Counted from the stretch's first letter, positions 44,800-56,211 are shown. The stretch: 64,000 nt of DNA from Plotosus lineatus (GCA_024760905.1 CM045750.1:18642919-18706918), one strand, 5' to 3'. Program-made: numbers and translations. The notes: a model not told the origin generated them from the sequence alone.

Positions 44800-45587
44800 C
44801 AGTGCTTCTCAAATAGTGGGGTGCGGTGCGCGTATGACCCTGGGGAACATGCTTTTCTGGAATAGTGTACGAGAATTTAGTGTAATTGCACCTCCACTCC
44901 ACTAGTTGGCAGTGGCGCTCTCATTGTCACGCTATGGTGTATTGTTTTTTTCAATGGGGCAGTGGTGGTCTAGTGGTATAGGGCGCTGGATCGCTGATCC
45001 AAAGGTTGGGGTTCGAGTCCCACTCTCCACAAGGTTGTCATTGTCCCCCCCAGTGCGGCTAACTGGGTTATCAAAGGTGGGCCATGTATCTCACTGTCTA
45101 TGGTGAGAGGCATGTAAAAGAACCATTGCTGACTTTCGTAAAGAGTAGGCTGCAAAGTCGTCTTCGTGTTTCTGTCCCTTGCTAAAAGGGTTGTGACAGG
45201 AAGGGCATCCGATGTAAAAACCTCTGCCAAATCAAACGTGCGAATCCAATGATTCGCTGTGGCGACTCCCGAGTAAAAGGGAAAAAACCGAAAGGAAGAC
45301 AGACAGACGGTGTAGTGTTTTTTCACACAAGCAAATGATATGAAGTGCAGTAAACAACCCCTCAAGAAACAACACGGAAAAAATTCTAACAGGAACGAAG
45401 AGAAAGGTAGAGAGAGACGGAGATATTAAGACATAAATAAGTTGAATGAGTTTAAATACGGATGTTTTTTTTTTTATTTCAGGCACATTGGTGGACTTTA
45501 AATCTTTTCTATTACAGATTAAAAAACAATGTTAATGAAGTTTTTTCTTTATTGTAAGTTGAACTATAAAATAATTGAGAAGCACTG
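44800..45587 (+). mobile_element. hAT-like element, copy 1, with SINE-B inserted
   Basis: Inverted termini CAGTGCTTCTCAA and TTGAGAAGCACTG. The 8-bp duplication CTATAAAG lies at 44792-44799 and 45588-45595. A SINE-B (about 44956-45300) interrupts it. A related uninterrupted copy is at 52688-53113. Confidence 0.88.
44956..45300 (+). mobile_element. SINE-B with RTE-type tail inside a hAT-like element
   Basis: GGGGCAGTGGTGGTCTAGTG head, GGGGTTCGAGTCCCACTCTC, GTGACAGGAAGGGCATCCGA, then GATTCGCTGTGGCGACTCCC. Flanking GGTGTATTGTTTTTTTCA and GGTGTAGTGTTTTTTCA indicate target duplication. The copy at 52688-53113 shows the empty site. Confidence 0.88.
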
Positions 45588-45866
45588 CTATAAAGATAAA
45601 AAAAAAAACTATAATATTATTATAAATGTACACTATAGCCTTACTGTCCAGAAGAGAACATAGCAGGATCTGTCCAAACTGTCATTGCTTTTTTCCTTTA
45701 CATGATTTCTTTCTTTTAGTAGAATAGGGACACTCTTGGCTTGGGAATAGATTTAGACCAACTCTGTCTGTCCCCTCGTTCCCCTCCTTCCCCGTTCCGT
45801 CTGGTGTGTATGTGTGTGCATGTGTGTGGACCCGATCATGTGTGGATGTGAACACGCAACGGTCAG

Positions 45867-45980
45867 GTCCCTCCCATGGTTTTGAATCTGGTGAAGCGAG
45901 GTGAGCACTTTTCATGGGATCCTGATGAAGAGCGCAAACGGCAAGAAAAGTGGCAGCAAGAGCAGGAACGCATGCTTCAG
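45867..45980 (+). CDS. limch1: limch1 exon, start of coiled coil (WDPDEER)
   Basis: The acceptor is aacggtcag and the donor gtacaa at 45981. It encodes VPPMVLNLVKRGEHFSWDPD, then EERKRQEKWQQEQERMLQ, in phase 0 throughout. The WDPxEERxRQEKWQQEQER segment is a highly conserved LIMCH1 coiled-coil signature. Confidence 0.93.
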
Positions 45981-46889
45981 GTACAATAGCTTCGCAAACC
46001 AGAGCTCCTGCTTCAGCCAGACGCATGCTGGAGCTCTGAAGGCTGCAAAAAAAAAAAAAAGAAAAGAAAAGAAAACAAAGGCTGTAGAACGAAGCAAAAG
46101 CAGTTTTATTAAAGCATGTTTGACTTCCAGAGTCTACTAATCCAGTACATTTCAATTAAGATGGCGTCTGTTATATTGTGATTAAAACAGATGAAGAAAG
46201 TTTTGTCCGTGTTTAGTTGTTTTGTTTAATTACATTTAACGCTGTATTAAAACTCTGAGCTTGGTTACTACCATGAAGTGTTGTTTAATCACCATTAAAT
46301 GCATGCATGCCTGACCACTTTGACTGATCTGTTGATTTGAATCAGTCATATATAGACCAGACTTCAGCTTTAGTCTTAAATAAAGTGTTAAATGCTCGAT
46401 AAGCTTTTCCTCAGCACCAAGCTTTAAAAATACTGTTAAAGTCAGTGATATGTTTCAGCATTGATGGCATGTTTCACTCATGTTTCAGTCCCTCCACCAC
46501 CGTAAACTTCACTGTCACTGCCCCAAACCAGGGTTTCTAAACCCGTGTCCTTCTTTTCTGTCCAATTTCAACACTACAAAAATAAAAGAATTGGGTAAAA
46601 TATATAAAATAAACACTGGATTAATTAGAAAAATTATCTTGCTTCATGGTCAGATCATTTTTCTTGAAGCTTGGCTGCAGCTGATACTTGTGTTTGTCGA
46701 TTAATTGGCCCATCGTATGATTAATGCAAATAATTATGATCATTCGTTGCCGTAATTAATGTGAAATTATTTACACGTGAATAAACTATCCTTTTATTTC
46801 CTTGTTTCGCTACAAATCACTTTCCCTCCTCTTTTGATTACATTTTTGAATTAAATTTGTTTTTATTTGGGATTGATAAATTCTCACTC

Positions 46890-47045
46890 ACACACTCATT
46901 TGCGGAAGTACTTAATCCTACTTGGGTAGTGTGGAGGCTGGAGCCAATCTCAGCCAACACTGAGCAAAGACGGTGTACCCTGAACAGCTCGCCAGACTTT
47001 CAACTGTCGGAGGAAACCAGAGTACACGGTGGAACCCCATGAAAG
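46890..47045 (-). mobile_element. SINE-A, internally deleted
   Basis: TACTTAATCCTACTTGGGTA, GGAGGCTGGAGCCAATCTCA, then GTCGGAGGAAACCAGAGTAC antisense. Missing the segment between tail and centre. Confidence 0.68.
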
Positions 47046-47480
47046 TACAGGAACAGTTTAAATTGGGCAGGACATTTGGACCTTCAAGACTAGAGCGAGT
47101 TGTCAGAAATCTTGGCCTGGACCCTGCATGGTGCATAGGACTTTTTGCATAAAATAAGAAGCTTCTGCTTGTGTATATGTATGTGGGTGTGGCTGAGTGA
47201 GTAGATGGATGTGTCTGTGCATTATTGATATTTGAAAACACAAAATTTAAACGCACAATCAAACTTATACAGCCAATCAATCCAGGACACGTTAGCATAA
47301 CAGTATTCTCATATTCCGTAGTAAGTTGCAAAGCTAACCTGTGCTAACATACAGAATATCCTCAATTCATTAACTTTCCACTTACCACCCAAACTCTGTT
47401 AAAGTTTAACTTTGTGATGACAGTATTATATTTTGCACAAGTCTGCATGTCGAAGACTGGAGATGATTGCTATTGTATAA

Positions 47481-47811
47481 TCCATTTCTGAACTGCTTAA
47501 TTCAAATTAGAGTCGCGGGGAGGCTGGCATCAATCTCAGCCGACTCTGGGTGAGGGCAAAGGACACCCTGAACAGCTTGCCAGGCCATCACAAGGCAGAA
47601 ACATGCTGAGAGCTATTCAGTTACTGTGAAAGTCAGCAATGGTTCTTTTTGATGAACCACACACCATAGACAGTGAGAGACACTGCTGTCCTTTGATAAT
47701 CCAGTTAGCTGCACTGGTGGGACAGCAACAACCTGTTGAGAGTGGGGTTTGAACCCCCAACCTTGGAATCAGTCATCCAGCATCTTTACCACCGGGCCAC
47801 GACTGCCCCTA
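47481..47811 (-). mobile_element. SINE-B with SINE-A-type tail
   Basis: CTTAATTCAAATTAGAGTCG antisense tail, GATAATCCAGTTAGCTGCAC body, GGGCCACGACTGCCCC head. It directly adjoins the pogo element at 47817. Confidence 0.8.
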
Positions 47812-47816
47812 TTATA

Positions 47817-48298
47817 TACAGTGGTATCTCACCTGACAAAACACCCAACAAATGAAAAATCCAGGTTACGAAACGCATTTACCTAAAATTTCCATCTCTG
47901 GATATGAAACGAATTCACGTTACGAAATACGCCATCTCAAAAATTCAAACTTGAAGCGAGTTGCTCTCCCATTGGCTATCTCCCAACATCCCGCCCCACT
48001 GGCCGCCCATTGGCTATCTCCCAACATCCCGTCCTGCTGGCCTCCCATTGACTAGGAGGGAGCTGTATCTCCATAATACCCATGATGCAGCTCCCTCCCT
48101 TTGGCTATTATGGAGCTGCATCTCCATAATTCCCATGATGCTTTTCGTGTGCCTTCGACCCATTGTTCATCAAGGACAGAGTTATGGTTGTTTCGTAAGT
48201 TTTTCGAGTCTGCTCATTGCAACTTTATTTCTTGAATCAGGCTTTTAACCTTGCATAAACATTTGTAAGATTATAACTGTGCTAAGAAGACATGGTCA

Positions 48299-48342
<44 letters not shown>

Positions 48343-48649
48343 ATGCATGTGATTCCCGGGGAAAGTGATTCCCATTGCAAGTGAGAAGAAGAAGCAGGCT
48401 CGTGGCATGCGGTTGAGTGATATTGAAAAGGACTATGTCCAAAACCCGTCTACCATCGGTACGATAATGAAACAGAAGGAGGCCTTAAAAGGTATACTTT
48501 TAAAATTTTTAAAGGGTTTAGGGGTAGTATCGGGGGCCTTGGAAAGAATCAGGCCTTTTACATGTAAAATGTGGCTCAATTTACGAAAAAATCAGGTTAC
48601 GAAACTACTTCTGGAACGGATTAATTTTGTAAGGTGAGGTACCACTGTA
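47817..48649 (+). mobile_element. pogo/Tigger element with transposase remnant
   Basis: Inverted termini TACAGTGGTATCTCACCTGA and GGTGAGGTACCACTGTA. Between 48365 and 48500 a reading frame gives SEKKKQARGMRLSDIEKDYV and NPSTIGTIMKQKEAL, resembling the N-terminal helix-turn-helix (CENP-B/pogo type) of Tigger transposases. The catalytic domain is absent. A (CA)n tract lies at 48302-48338. Internal about 39-bp duplication of CCATTGGCTATCTCCCAACA. Confidence 0.78.
48302..48338. repeat. (CA)n microsatellite
   Basis: CGCGCA start then CACACA, about 37 bp, inside the pogo/Tigger element with the transposase remnant. Confidence 0.93.
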
Positions 48650-49179
48650 ATCTGGTATGGGAAACATGTTATGGTACAGTCTATTATCGAGTAAGACCAA
48701 AATTATATGGGTATAGTGTATTTTATACAACATGACAGGTAATAATAATTTAAAAAAAATGTAATCAACAACCCCTGGAGTTCAGAGTAGTTTTAATTTG
48801 AATTCATTTAGAAATAGTATGTGCAGATCGCCAAATAATATGAGCTGTAGTCTGCTGCTCTTCAGGTAAACAAATGATTCATAAAGTCCCCTGAAAGATT
48901 GTGCTTTTAAATTTTTACTGCTGTACTGATTTTGGCTGTCGCCGTGCTACTGCATCTCTCTCTATTGAAAAACACCCTTTCCTTGGTAATGTTTCAAATA
49001 CATCATTACATCGTAAGTTAAGAGCTCTATTAAGCTGAAGACCTAATAGACATGCACACTTAAGTCAAGGATTATTCAGTAATCATGGTGACACATTATG
49101 CTGGAAAAACCAAGCTGTCCGAAGGCATTTTTATTTCTTGTGAGCTCCTCATTCTGTTTATGTTTGTCTGTGTGAGCAG

Positions 49180-49272
49180 GCGAAGTACCAGCGTGAGCAG
49201 CAGAGGCTGAAGCAGGAATGGGAGAAAGCCCAGAAGGAAGTGGAAGAGGAAGAAAGACGATACCATGAAGAG
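49180..49272 (+). CDS. limch1: limch1 exon, coiled coil
   Basis: The acceptor is tgtgagcag and the donor gtaaca at 49273. Its 31 codons encode AKYQREQQRLKQEWEKAQKE and VEEEERRYHEE. The charged Glu/Lys/Gln heptads continue the coiled coil from the previous exon. It is phase 0 at both ends. Confidence 0.93.
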
Positions 49273-50004
49273 GTAACACTGTGTTCCAAAAGTCCAAATC
49301 TTATGGCAGTGCTGTATATCATATTCAGAGATGGGCTAATTACCTGCAAAGTCCATTTTGTGGGAAATCACCTGTGCGTAGCTCATACTCCCAGAGCCAG
49401 ATTCTTTTTACCCATTCTCAGACCTTTATATTTTAATTTCAGGCGCCAGTGGAGCAACAAAGTATTATTTCTAATCCAAAAAAAAAAAATAATAAATCCA
49501 CAGCTCTACAGGAAGCTGCTTCCCCACCTACCTCTGTAACACTGATTTTAAATGCGAACTTTAAAAGCGTCTGGCTTCCTTCTCCTGTTTGTGGTTTTTT
49601 CACTCTCTGTTCTTACTCTACTTTGGATGGCTAAAATCTGAATGCTTAGTGCCCTGGGAGGCCGACTGGAAGAGATACTGGTGTGAATTTGGTAAAAACC
49701 TAGTACGTGTACTGTAAACATGCACTCATCTCATTATGTAACACTCTCATGCTGTCGAACTTAGCTATTCAATACTGTTACATTTATGGGTCAAAATAAG
49801 TGGTAAAAAAACCCCAAAATTAATATATCCCCATTTAAATCTTCCCAGAAATAAATACATACTGGAAAAAATGCAAAAAAGTTTTGAATGGATTTTAGAA
49901 TAAAACAAGAGTTGCACAATAATGTCTCATCTCAGCAGTACCATCGGAGCACATTAATCCTGAGTTTATGATGATGTTCGGTCAAGACTACTTGCTGTCA
50001 AGTA

Positions 50005-52122
50005 GGGGGTCAGTGGTGGTCTAGTGGTATAGAGCACAGGATCGCTGATCCTAAGGTTGGGGGTTTGAATCCCACTCTCCACAAGGTTGCCACTGTCCCA
50101 GTGCAGCTAACTGGGTTATCAAAGGCCGGCCATGTCTCTCACTGTCTATGGTGTGAGGTTCATGTAAAACAGGGGTCGGGAACCTTTTTGACTAAGAGAG
50201 CCAAAAAAAATAATAAAAATTTAAATCTAATCCTCTGAGAGCCAAATATATTTTTTAATACTGAGACCAATAATTTTATAGTATAATACGACTCTGAATT
50301 TATTTTAAACGACATTGTCATAACGAAGTTATTTATTAATAAGAAAAGTACTTCTTACTATTAATGCGACTTCTGGTGCTGCATGGTTTTGCTGATCGCT
50401 TTGTAGTCTGGTTGATACGGGGTGAGGTTCAGCTTCATGCAGGCATTTAGGCTTTCATCTATTACGTGACCGCAGGTTGGTTTTGATGTTTTTCAGGTGT
50501 GAGAAGGACCGCTCGCGTGCACATGTGGAGCCAAACATGGTCAATACGACAGGACTCATACTGCAGTGTTTATGTGACAGGAAGCGCGTCCCACATAGCT
50601 GTCAACCCCTAAGATTAATAAAGAGTGAGAAGCAGGGGTCCAGGGGGCTCAGCCCTCGGTCAGGTCCAGGGCGATGCCATGGTGGTGGGTGTAAGGGAAA
50701 ATTTTGGGTTTTAAGGGTTTTTAAGAGTGATTTTCAAGCCATGTCATGCAAGTTTTATATGTAATGATTAAACACAGACATAGGGGAAAAAATACAAAAT
50801 TACACACATGTCTTTAAGATTTAATAATGTAATGTAAATGAAATCTTCAATGAAAGAACTAATGAAATATGAAGTGTAAACTAATAACATATATCAAAAA
50901 TAAGGTTGGCTAAAGTAAAGTATTAATTGTAACATTTCTCTTTTTTGAAGTTTTATCCAAATAATTCTTCATAATAATCTTTGTTGTCTTTGCTAGTAGA
51001 TGGCATGTATCATATGCAGCAACCTTGCAACTACTGTACAAAATTAGTTTACAAACTGAAACTAATTAACCATGTTAACAAATCTACTCTTATAGATGGC
51101 ATGTATCCTGTGAAGCAACATTGCAACAACATATGGAATATGTTAACAACTTATTAACAGTTCTAACTAAATCTATATTTAACTAAATTAATAAATGAAA
51201 ACATCATTTGAGAAAGTTTCACAACCTTTAGTTTTTAAGTGCGTGTATGTATCTGATTTTATGGTAAAGGATCCCGCAGCCAGAAGCAGAAAGGGAAACA
51301 TAGCCAGACGTAGCCAATGGCATTTGCTCGTGGAAATTACATTCTTAAAAAATAAAAATAATAATAAAATTGGGAAATAATTGTACTAATGCGTGAGATT
51401 TTAGACACCTTGCGTGAGAGATTGAAGAGGAGATGAAATTCATGAGTCTCATGCTTGATGCATGAGAATTGGCAAGTATGGTCCCAAGGCAATTAGCTGG
51501 TCTGCGGGTTGAAGTTTTTTCATTCTGTCCATTTGTGTTTTGCTTGCCAGCTCTGCTTGGCTTCTAGCACATGAGCTGATCAAAAGGAGGGGAATTTACC
51601 TCTTTACCCCAAAACAACTCACGCAGGCTGTTGCATATAATCCAATAAAATTAAAGTTTCAAGGTATCACCCCCGCCCACACACTGGAGTACAGAAAGGA
51701 TTGGCTCTCCGCTGCGCGCCACAGTGACAAGTGGCATTGAAAATAGCTATGTAGATTGAAATGCATGAGATTTATTTATGATTTTGTTTTATTTGATGGC
51801 TTTTTTTCTGTATTTTTATTTAAAGGACAGCGAAATTATGTATTAGTTATTCTGTTAAGAAAGGCCACCTGATTTATCTGTGAGCCAGATACAGTCATCA
51901 AAAGAGCTACGTCTGGTTTGCGAGCCATAGGTTCCTGGCCCCTGATGTAAAAGAACCATTGCTGACTTTCAACAAGAGTAGGCTGCAAAGCCGTCAGTGT
52001 GTTTAAGCCCTGTGATGGCCTGGCAAGCTGTCCAGGGTGTAGTCTGCCCTCGTCTGGAGTCAGCTGGAATGGGAGCCAGCCTCCCTCTGACCTGAATTAG
52101 GATAAGGCGGTTACAGAAAATG
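50005..52122 (+). mobile_element. SINE-B with SINE-A-type tail, split by hAT element
   Basis: 5' part 50005-50169 (TCAGTGGTGGTCTAGTGGTA, GGGGGTTTGAATCCCACTC) and 3' part 51945-52122 (GAACCATTGCTGACTTTCAA, tail CTGAATTAGGATAAGGCGG). The hAT element at 50170-51944 separates them. Confidence 0.88.
50170..51944 (+). mobile_element. hAT-type element, 1775 bp, perfect 8-bp target duplication
   Basis: Starts CAGGGGTCGGGAACCTTTTT and ends AGGTTCCTGGCCCCTG (inverted termini). ATGTAAAA is duplicated at 50162-50169 and 51945-51952, the 8-bp duplication expected of hAT transposons. It sits inside a SINE-B copy. No long transposase frame remains, so it is non-autonomous or decayed. Confidence 0.92.
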
Positions 52123-52284
52123 AACAAACTGTGTTTCCCTGCGATTTTTAAGTGAGGTGTTCAGGGTGTACCAGTGTCCAGTGTCAGATTCCAGCCTACT
52201 GATGAACTTGAGTATGATTTTACAGTTTAGCAAATAACTGAGAAATTCATATTGATGTTTGTTCAAAATTAGAAATTATTAAAC

Positions 52285-52375
52285 ATTTTCTCAGCCCTGG
52301 CCCAGAGTCGGCCGAGATGGGCGCCAGCCTACCCGCACCCCAAATTAGGATCAAACGGTTTAGAAAATGAATAAA
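52285..52375 (+). mobile_element. SINE tail fragment
   Basis: CAGAGTCGGCCGAGATGGGC, CCAGCCTACCCGCACC and AATTAGGATCAAACGG with AATGAATA. Confidence 0.68.
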
Positions 52376-52687
52376 CACTTACTCATTTGTTAAACAACTT
52401 TATCCTACTCTGAGTGAAGGAAGGGTGGACTCTGAACAGTCCATCTCAGAACCAACACACGATCCTTGCTGAGAGATAGACATGCTAATCACTATTGCAC
52501 CAATCCAAACATGAGTTTATTAACTTCGTGCTGGAAATCACATGGTTTTATACACACAGATCATTCTCAGAAAGTTGAAAGAAACTAAAGAAACACTGAG
52601 TAAACCCACACAGATAGTAATAAAATCAGAATTTATTTTATTCACAATTGTCAATAATATTTCATAAAAACAAAGAAAGAAATATAG

Positions 52688-53113
52688 TTCAATTTACAAT
52701 AAAGAAAAAACGTCATTAAAATTGTTTTTAAATCTGTAATAGAAAAGATTTAAAGTGCACCTATGTGCCTGAAATAAAAAAAAAAAATACATCCTTATTT
52801 CAACTCATTCAACTTATTTATGTCTTAATATCTCTGTCTCTCTCTACCTTTCTCTTTGTTCCTGTTAGAAAGTTTTCCGTGTTGTTTCTTGAGGGATTGT
52901 TTACTGCACCTCATATCGTTTGCTCGTGCGAAAAACCACTACACCATAGCGCGACAATGAGAGCACCACTGCCAACTACTCGGTTGGCGGTGCAATTACA
53001 CGTAATTCTTGGTACACTATTCCAGAAAAGCATGTTCCCTAGGGTCATACACCCCCTCACACACACCCACACCCCCGGCATCATACCACACCCCACTATT
53101 TGAGAAACACTAT
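52688..53113 (-). mobile_element. hAT-like element, copy 2 (truncated, empty site)
   Basis: Reverse-oriented relative of 44800-45587, sharing AAAGTTTTCCGTGTTGTTTC and CACTATTTGAGAAACACT. The terminus at the low-coordinate end is lost. It lacks the SINE-B found in copy 1. It ends about 145 bp before a limch1 exon. Confidence 0.82.
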
Positions 53114-53258
53114 AATAAGGGCATGTTTATGTATTTATATATTATCTGCCATTACTGCTCCTCACTCAAACCACATCCTTCTATAAATGTTTTTCTCCAG
53201 ATTCCACTTTTTCAGCAGGTATCATTCTGACTGTTTGTGTCTTCTTGACTTTTTGAAG

Positions 53259-53408
53259 GAGCGTAAGATTCTCGAGGAAACGGTGGCTCCTCTAACCCCC
53301 AACTCTCCCCTGCCATCTTCTCCCCGCTGTAAGGACTCGGCTCATATGCAGAACAGTATTGTCCGTGACTGGCCACACAAGCAGGTCGAGCAGCAGGAGA
53401 AGCACATG
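53259..53408 (+). CDS. limch1: limch1 exon following the coiled coil
   Basis: The acceptor is ttttgaag and the donor gtgagg at 53409. Its 50 codons start ERKILEETVAPLTPNSPLPS, which matches the family's ERKIIEDTVVPF-type segment, and end QVEQQEKHM. It is phase 0 at both ends. Confidence 0.9.
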
Positions 53409-53578
53409 GTGAGGAAAGATGAGGCGCTAGACTGGATATTTGGATGGATGGAAGTATCACTCATCTCCACGCGGGGATGTATTGAATGCTTTACTATTTA
53501 TTGATCTTAAACAGCAAGGTACTGAAATTATTACAAAGATTTATAAGCAATGTAACAGATCATTACAATACACTCACT

Positions 53579-53898
53579 GTGCAGTGATTTCCCGGTGGTA
53601 GGGTGCTGGAGCACTGATCCCAAGGTTGAGGGTTCAAGCCCTGCTATCACTAAGTTGCCGATGCTGTCCCCCCAGTGCAGCTAACTGGGTTATCTCACTG
53701 TCTGGTGAGAGGCATGTAAAAGAACCATTGCTGTCGTTCATAAAGAGTAGGCCATTAGGTTGCTGTCGGTGTGTTTCTGCCCTGCAATGGCTTGATAAGC
53801 TATCCAGAATGTACTCTGCCCTCTCCCAGAGTCGGCTGTGATGGGCGCCAGCCGACTTGCGACCTTAATGAGGATTAACCAGTTCAGAAAATGAATGA
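53579..53898 (+). mobile_element. SINE-B with SINE-A-type tail, 17-bp target duplication
   Basis: ATTACAATACACTCACT (53562-53578) and ATTATAATACACTCACT (53899-53915) flank it with one mismatch. The head is diverged (GTGATTTCCCGGTGGTAGGG); body and tail (AATGAGGATTAACCAG) are complete. Confidence 0.88.
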
Positions 53899-53924
53899 AT
53901 TATAATACACTCACTAATCATCTC

Positions 53925-54262
53925 ACTCACTCATTGGTTGAATCACTTAGAGTCCTACTACTAGGGTTACAGAGAAGCTGTACCTATTTCAGCTGACATC
54001 GGGCGTACAGCCCAAACAGCTCACCAGACCTTCACAGGGCAGCACACACGACCACAATACAACACACACCTAGGTGCAAATTGGAACAGACAGTTAGCCT
54101 AATGAGCATGTCTTTGGATTGTGGGACCCAAGTCCCCAGAGGAAAGCTACTCAAGCAAACAGGACAAAATACAAACCACATGGAAATGCACAAACCTGGT
54201 AATGGACCTTATTGCTATGAGGAGGCTATACAAACCTTTATGCCACCGAGCCGCCATATTTC
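53925..54262 (-). mobile_element. SINE-A, diverged
   Basis: CTAGGGTTACAGAGAAGCTG, CACCTAGGTGCAAATTGGAA and CATGTCTTTGGATTGTGGG antisense, ending at the head (GCCACCGAGCCGCCAT). Confidence 0.72.
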
Positions 54263-54453
54263 TAGTACAAAACAAAGTAAAAGCAGTGTACATAAAAGAT
54301 GTATTGGTTACATTTTGAGGGCGGAGCGAGGTGTGTAGAAGGCAGGATTAACTTATTAGATGATGTATGATGGGATGGATAGGAAGATAAAGGAATGGAC
54401 ACATGAGTCAAATATGAGTAAACATGCTTTTTTTGAATTTGGAACATTTGCAG

Positions 54454-54576
54454 AGTGAGAGGCAATTGGAAAATGGGAAGAAAGAACCAACAAGGACAAA
54501 CACAGAACTCTCTCAGTCATCAGAACGGTCAGCGCTGTTAAACAGACCTTCATCTGAACCTATATCAGATCTGCTA
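54454..54576 (+). CDS. limch1: limch1 exon (Ser/Glu linker)
   Basis: The acceptor is acatttgcag and the donor gtatgt at 54577. It encodes SERQLENGKKEPTRTNTELS and ends SEPISDLL. It is phase 0 to phase 0. The sequence is hydrophilic and low in conservation, and is supported by splice sites and frame. Confidence 0.8.
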
Positions 54577-54674
54577 GTATGTTTCTCCTTCCTCATTGTG
54601 GTCGGTCTGTTTGTTGTGGCATTTTGTCGTACTGTAGATCTGAAAAACCAGGCTGTAGCCGGTTAGTGTGCCAG

Positions 54675-54744
54675 CCAAATGGACAACGAGGAGAAGGAAC
54701 ATGGGGGCAGAAGAAGGTCCCTGAACAACTACACGCCAGTCAGA
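54675..54744 (+). CDS. limch1: limch1 probable exon, acceptor uncertain
   Basis: The donor gtaagt at 54745 is strong. The downstream exon needs one left-over base, which fixes the reading frame (VPEQLHASQ). In that frame the only acceptor giving phase 0 is gtgtgccag before 54675. A better-looking acceptor at 54637 (tactgtag) would put TGA in frame after the upstream exon, so it could serve only a different splice form. The exon and its frame are likely; its start is uncertain. Confidence 0.5.
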
Positions 54745-55003
54745 GTAAGTCCAAAAATGATTTGACATCTTCATTTTCCAATAGTTTGCAACTCACTGAA
54801 ACATTAAAACAAAGCTGGCATGAAGATGTGTGTGTTTGAAGGGTGGGAAACCATTGCATAGTTATGCGTGTTCTGAAATAAATATGCTTTAAGGAATTAT
54901 CCTGGGCGTAATCAGTCAAATTATTGAAAGGCATGTTGTGTACAAAATATGTAAAGTGAAAATAGACTCATTGCTTAATTTATTGAGAAATCTCTAATGT
55001 TAT

Positions 55004-55621
55004 TAGTGGTGATGAAGTGGTTATCATTCTGGGCTCATGATCGAAAGGTTGTGGGTTCAAATGCGTGTTCACAAGATCTTAATCGCAAGTGTGCATCTGT
55101 TCAGTATAGATATATCGATGGCAGTGTAAAGGGTACCAGTGAAAAAACTGGGAAAGTAACCTGTGATGGACTAGCATACCATCCAGGAGGAGTTGAACTT
55201 CACACTAGGGAAACCTTCTTCTTTTCCTTTCAGCTTTTTCCCTTTCTCAGGGCCAAAGCGAATCATCTGATTCACACTTTTGATTTGGCATAGATTTTTA
55301 CGTCGATGCCCTTCCTGACACAACCCTTTAGCAAGGGACAGAAACACCCTGACGGCTTTGCAGCTTCTCTTGATGAAAGTCAGCAATGGTTCTTTTACAT
55401 GAACCTCTCATCATAGAAAGTGAGAGACATGGCCGGCCTTTGATAACCCAGTTAGCTGCACTGTGGAGGACAGTGATAACCTTGTGGAGAGTGCGACTCG
55501 AACCCTCAACCCTAGGATCAGCGATCCAGTGCCCTATACCACTAGACCACCACTGCCCCTTACTCAACCTCTGATAAGCCAATTATGAGCTGAGGTGTAA
55601 AAAGCCCAACAGACTTTACTT
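55004..55621 (+). mobile_element. SINE-C split by a reverse SINE-B
   Basis: Head GTGGTGATGAAGTGGTTATC and GGTTGTGGGTTCAAATGCG lie at 55004-55208. The tail GGTGTAAAAAGCCCAACAGA resumes after 55560. The gap is filled by SINE-B. Confidence 0.78.
55209..55560 (-). mobile_element. SINE-B with RTE-type tail inside SINE-C
   Basis: - strand tail region (CAGGGCCAAAGCGAATCATC on +), CATAGATTTTTACGTCGATG block, body, and head (GACCACCACTGCCCC). A short AACCT word flanks both ends. Confidence 0.83.
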
Positions 55622-55627
55622 GTGTGT

Positions 55628-55790
55628 ATATTTCCCTTCGGTGGTCTGGCAAGCTGTTCCAGGGGAACAATGCCTTGCCCAGTGTCGGGTGAGATAGGCA
55701 CCAGTCATCCCATGACCCAAATAGGATTAAGCGCTTTGGCAAATGAGTGACTGAGTGAGTGACTGAGTGAGTGACTGAGTGAGTGAGTGC
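55628..55790 (+). mobile_element. SINE-A tail with expanded 8-bp repeat
   Basis: GTGGTCTGGCAAGCTGTTCC to CCAAATAGGATTAAGCGC, followed by an expanded GAGTGACT array (55745-55790) instead of the usual (GAAT)n. Confidence 0.7.
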
Positions 55791-56104
55791 TCCCAATCCT
55801 CTGGGATCAGCTATGGCAGTACCGTTTTAGTAACACTAGAGGGCAGTGAGCACAAACCTTAAACGTATCAGCTTGTCTTTCTGCACTGATAGCAAGTTCT
55901 GGAGGACTGGAGTCCATTCCATCTTGTGGTTTGTCCTCTCATGTGTGCGTTTAGAGAAGGGACATCATGAAACTGAATTATTAAATTGTGCTGAACTTCA
56001 ATGAATTGTCCATAAAAAATATATTATCCTGCTGTTGTCATTTTAAGAAATACATACATAGTGCTTTATGCAATATGAATGATGTATGAATGTGCTTATT
56101 GTAG

Positions 56105-56211
56105 ATGTGTCATGGAGCAGTCAGCAGCCAAAGCCGTCATCAGAGTCCTGGCAAAAGCCTTCTTCACTAGACACTAACAGAAATATCCGGCCAGCACCTG
56201 GTAATCGTGGA

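Larger units (their letters stand above)
45981..49179. other. limch1 intron between coiled-coil exons
   Basis: It holds an A-rich tract (46047-46080), a deleted SINE-A, a SINE-B and a pogo element. The stretches 46081-46889, 47046-47480 and 48650-49179 show nothing recognisable. Confidence 0.55.

Noticed and set aside
48365..48637. 90-aa independent gene
   Set aside because: It lies within pogo termini and its first half resembles a transposase N-terminus; the rest is element sequence.
50477..50764. 95-aa frame within the hAT element
   Set aside because: No transposase motif; composition and position fit decayed element sequence.
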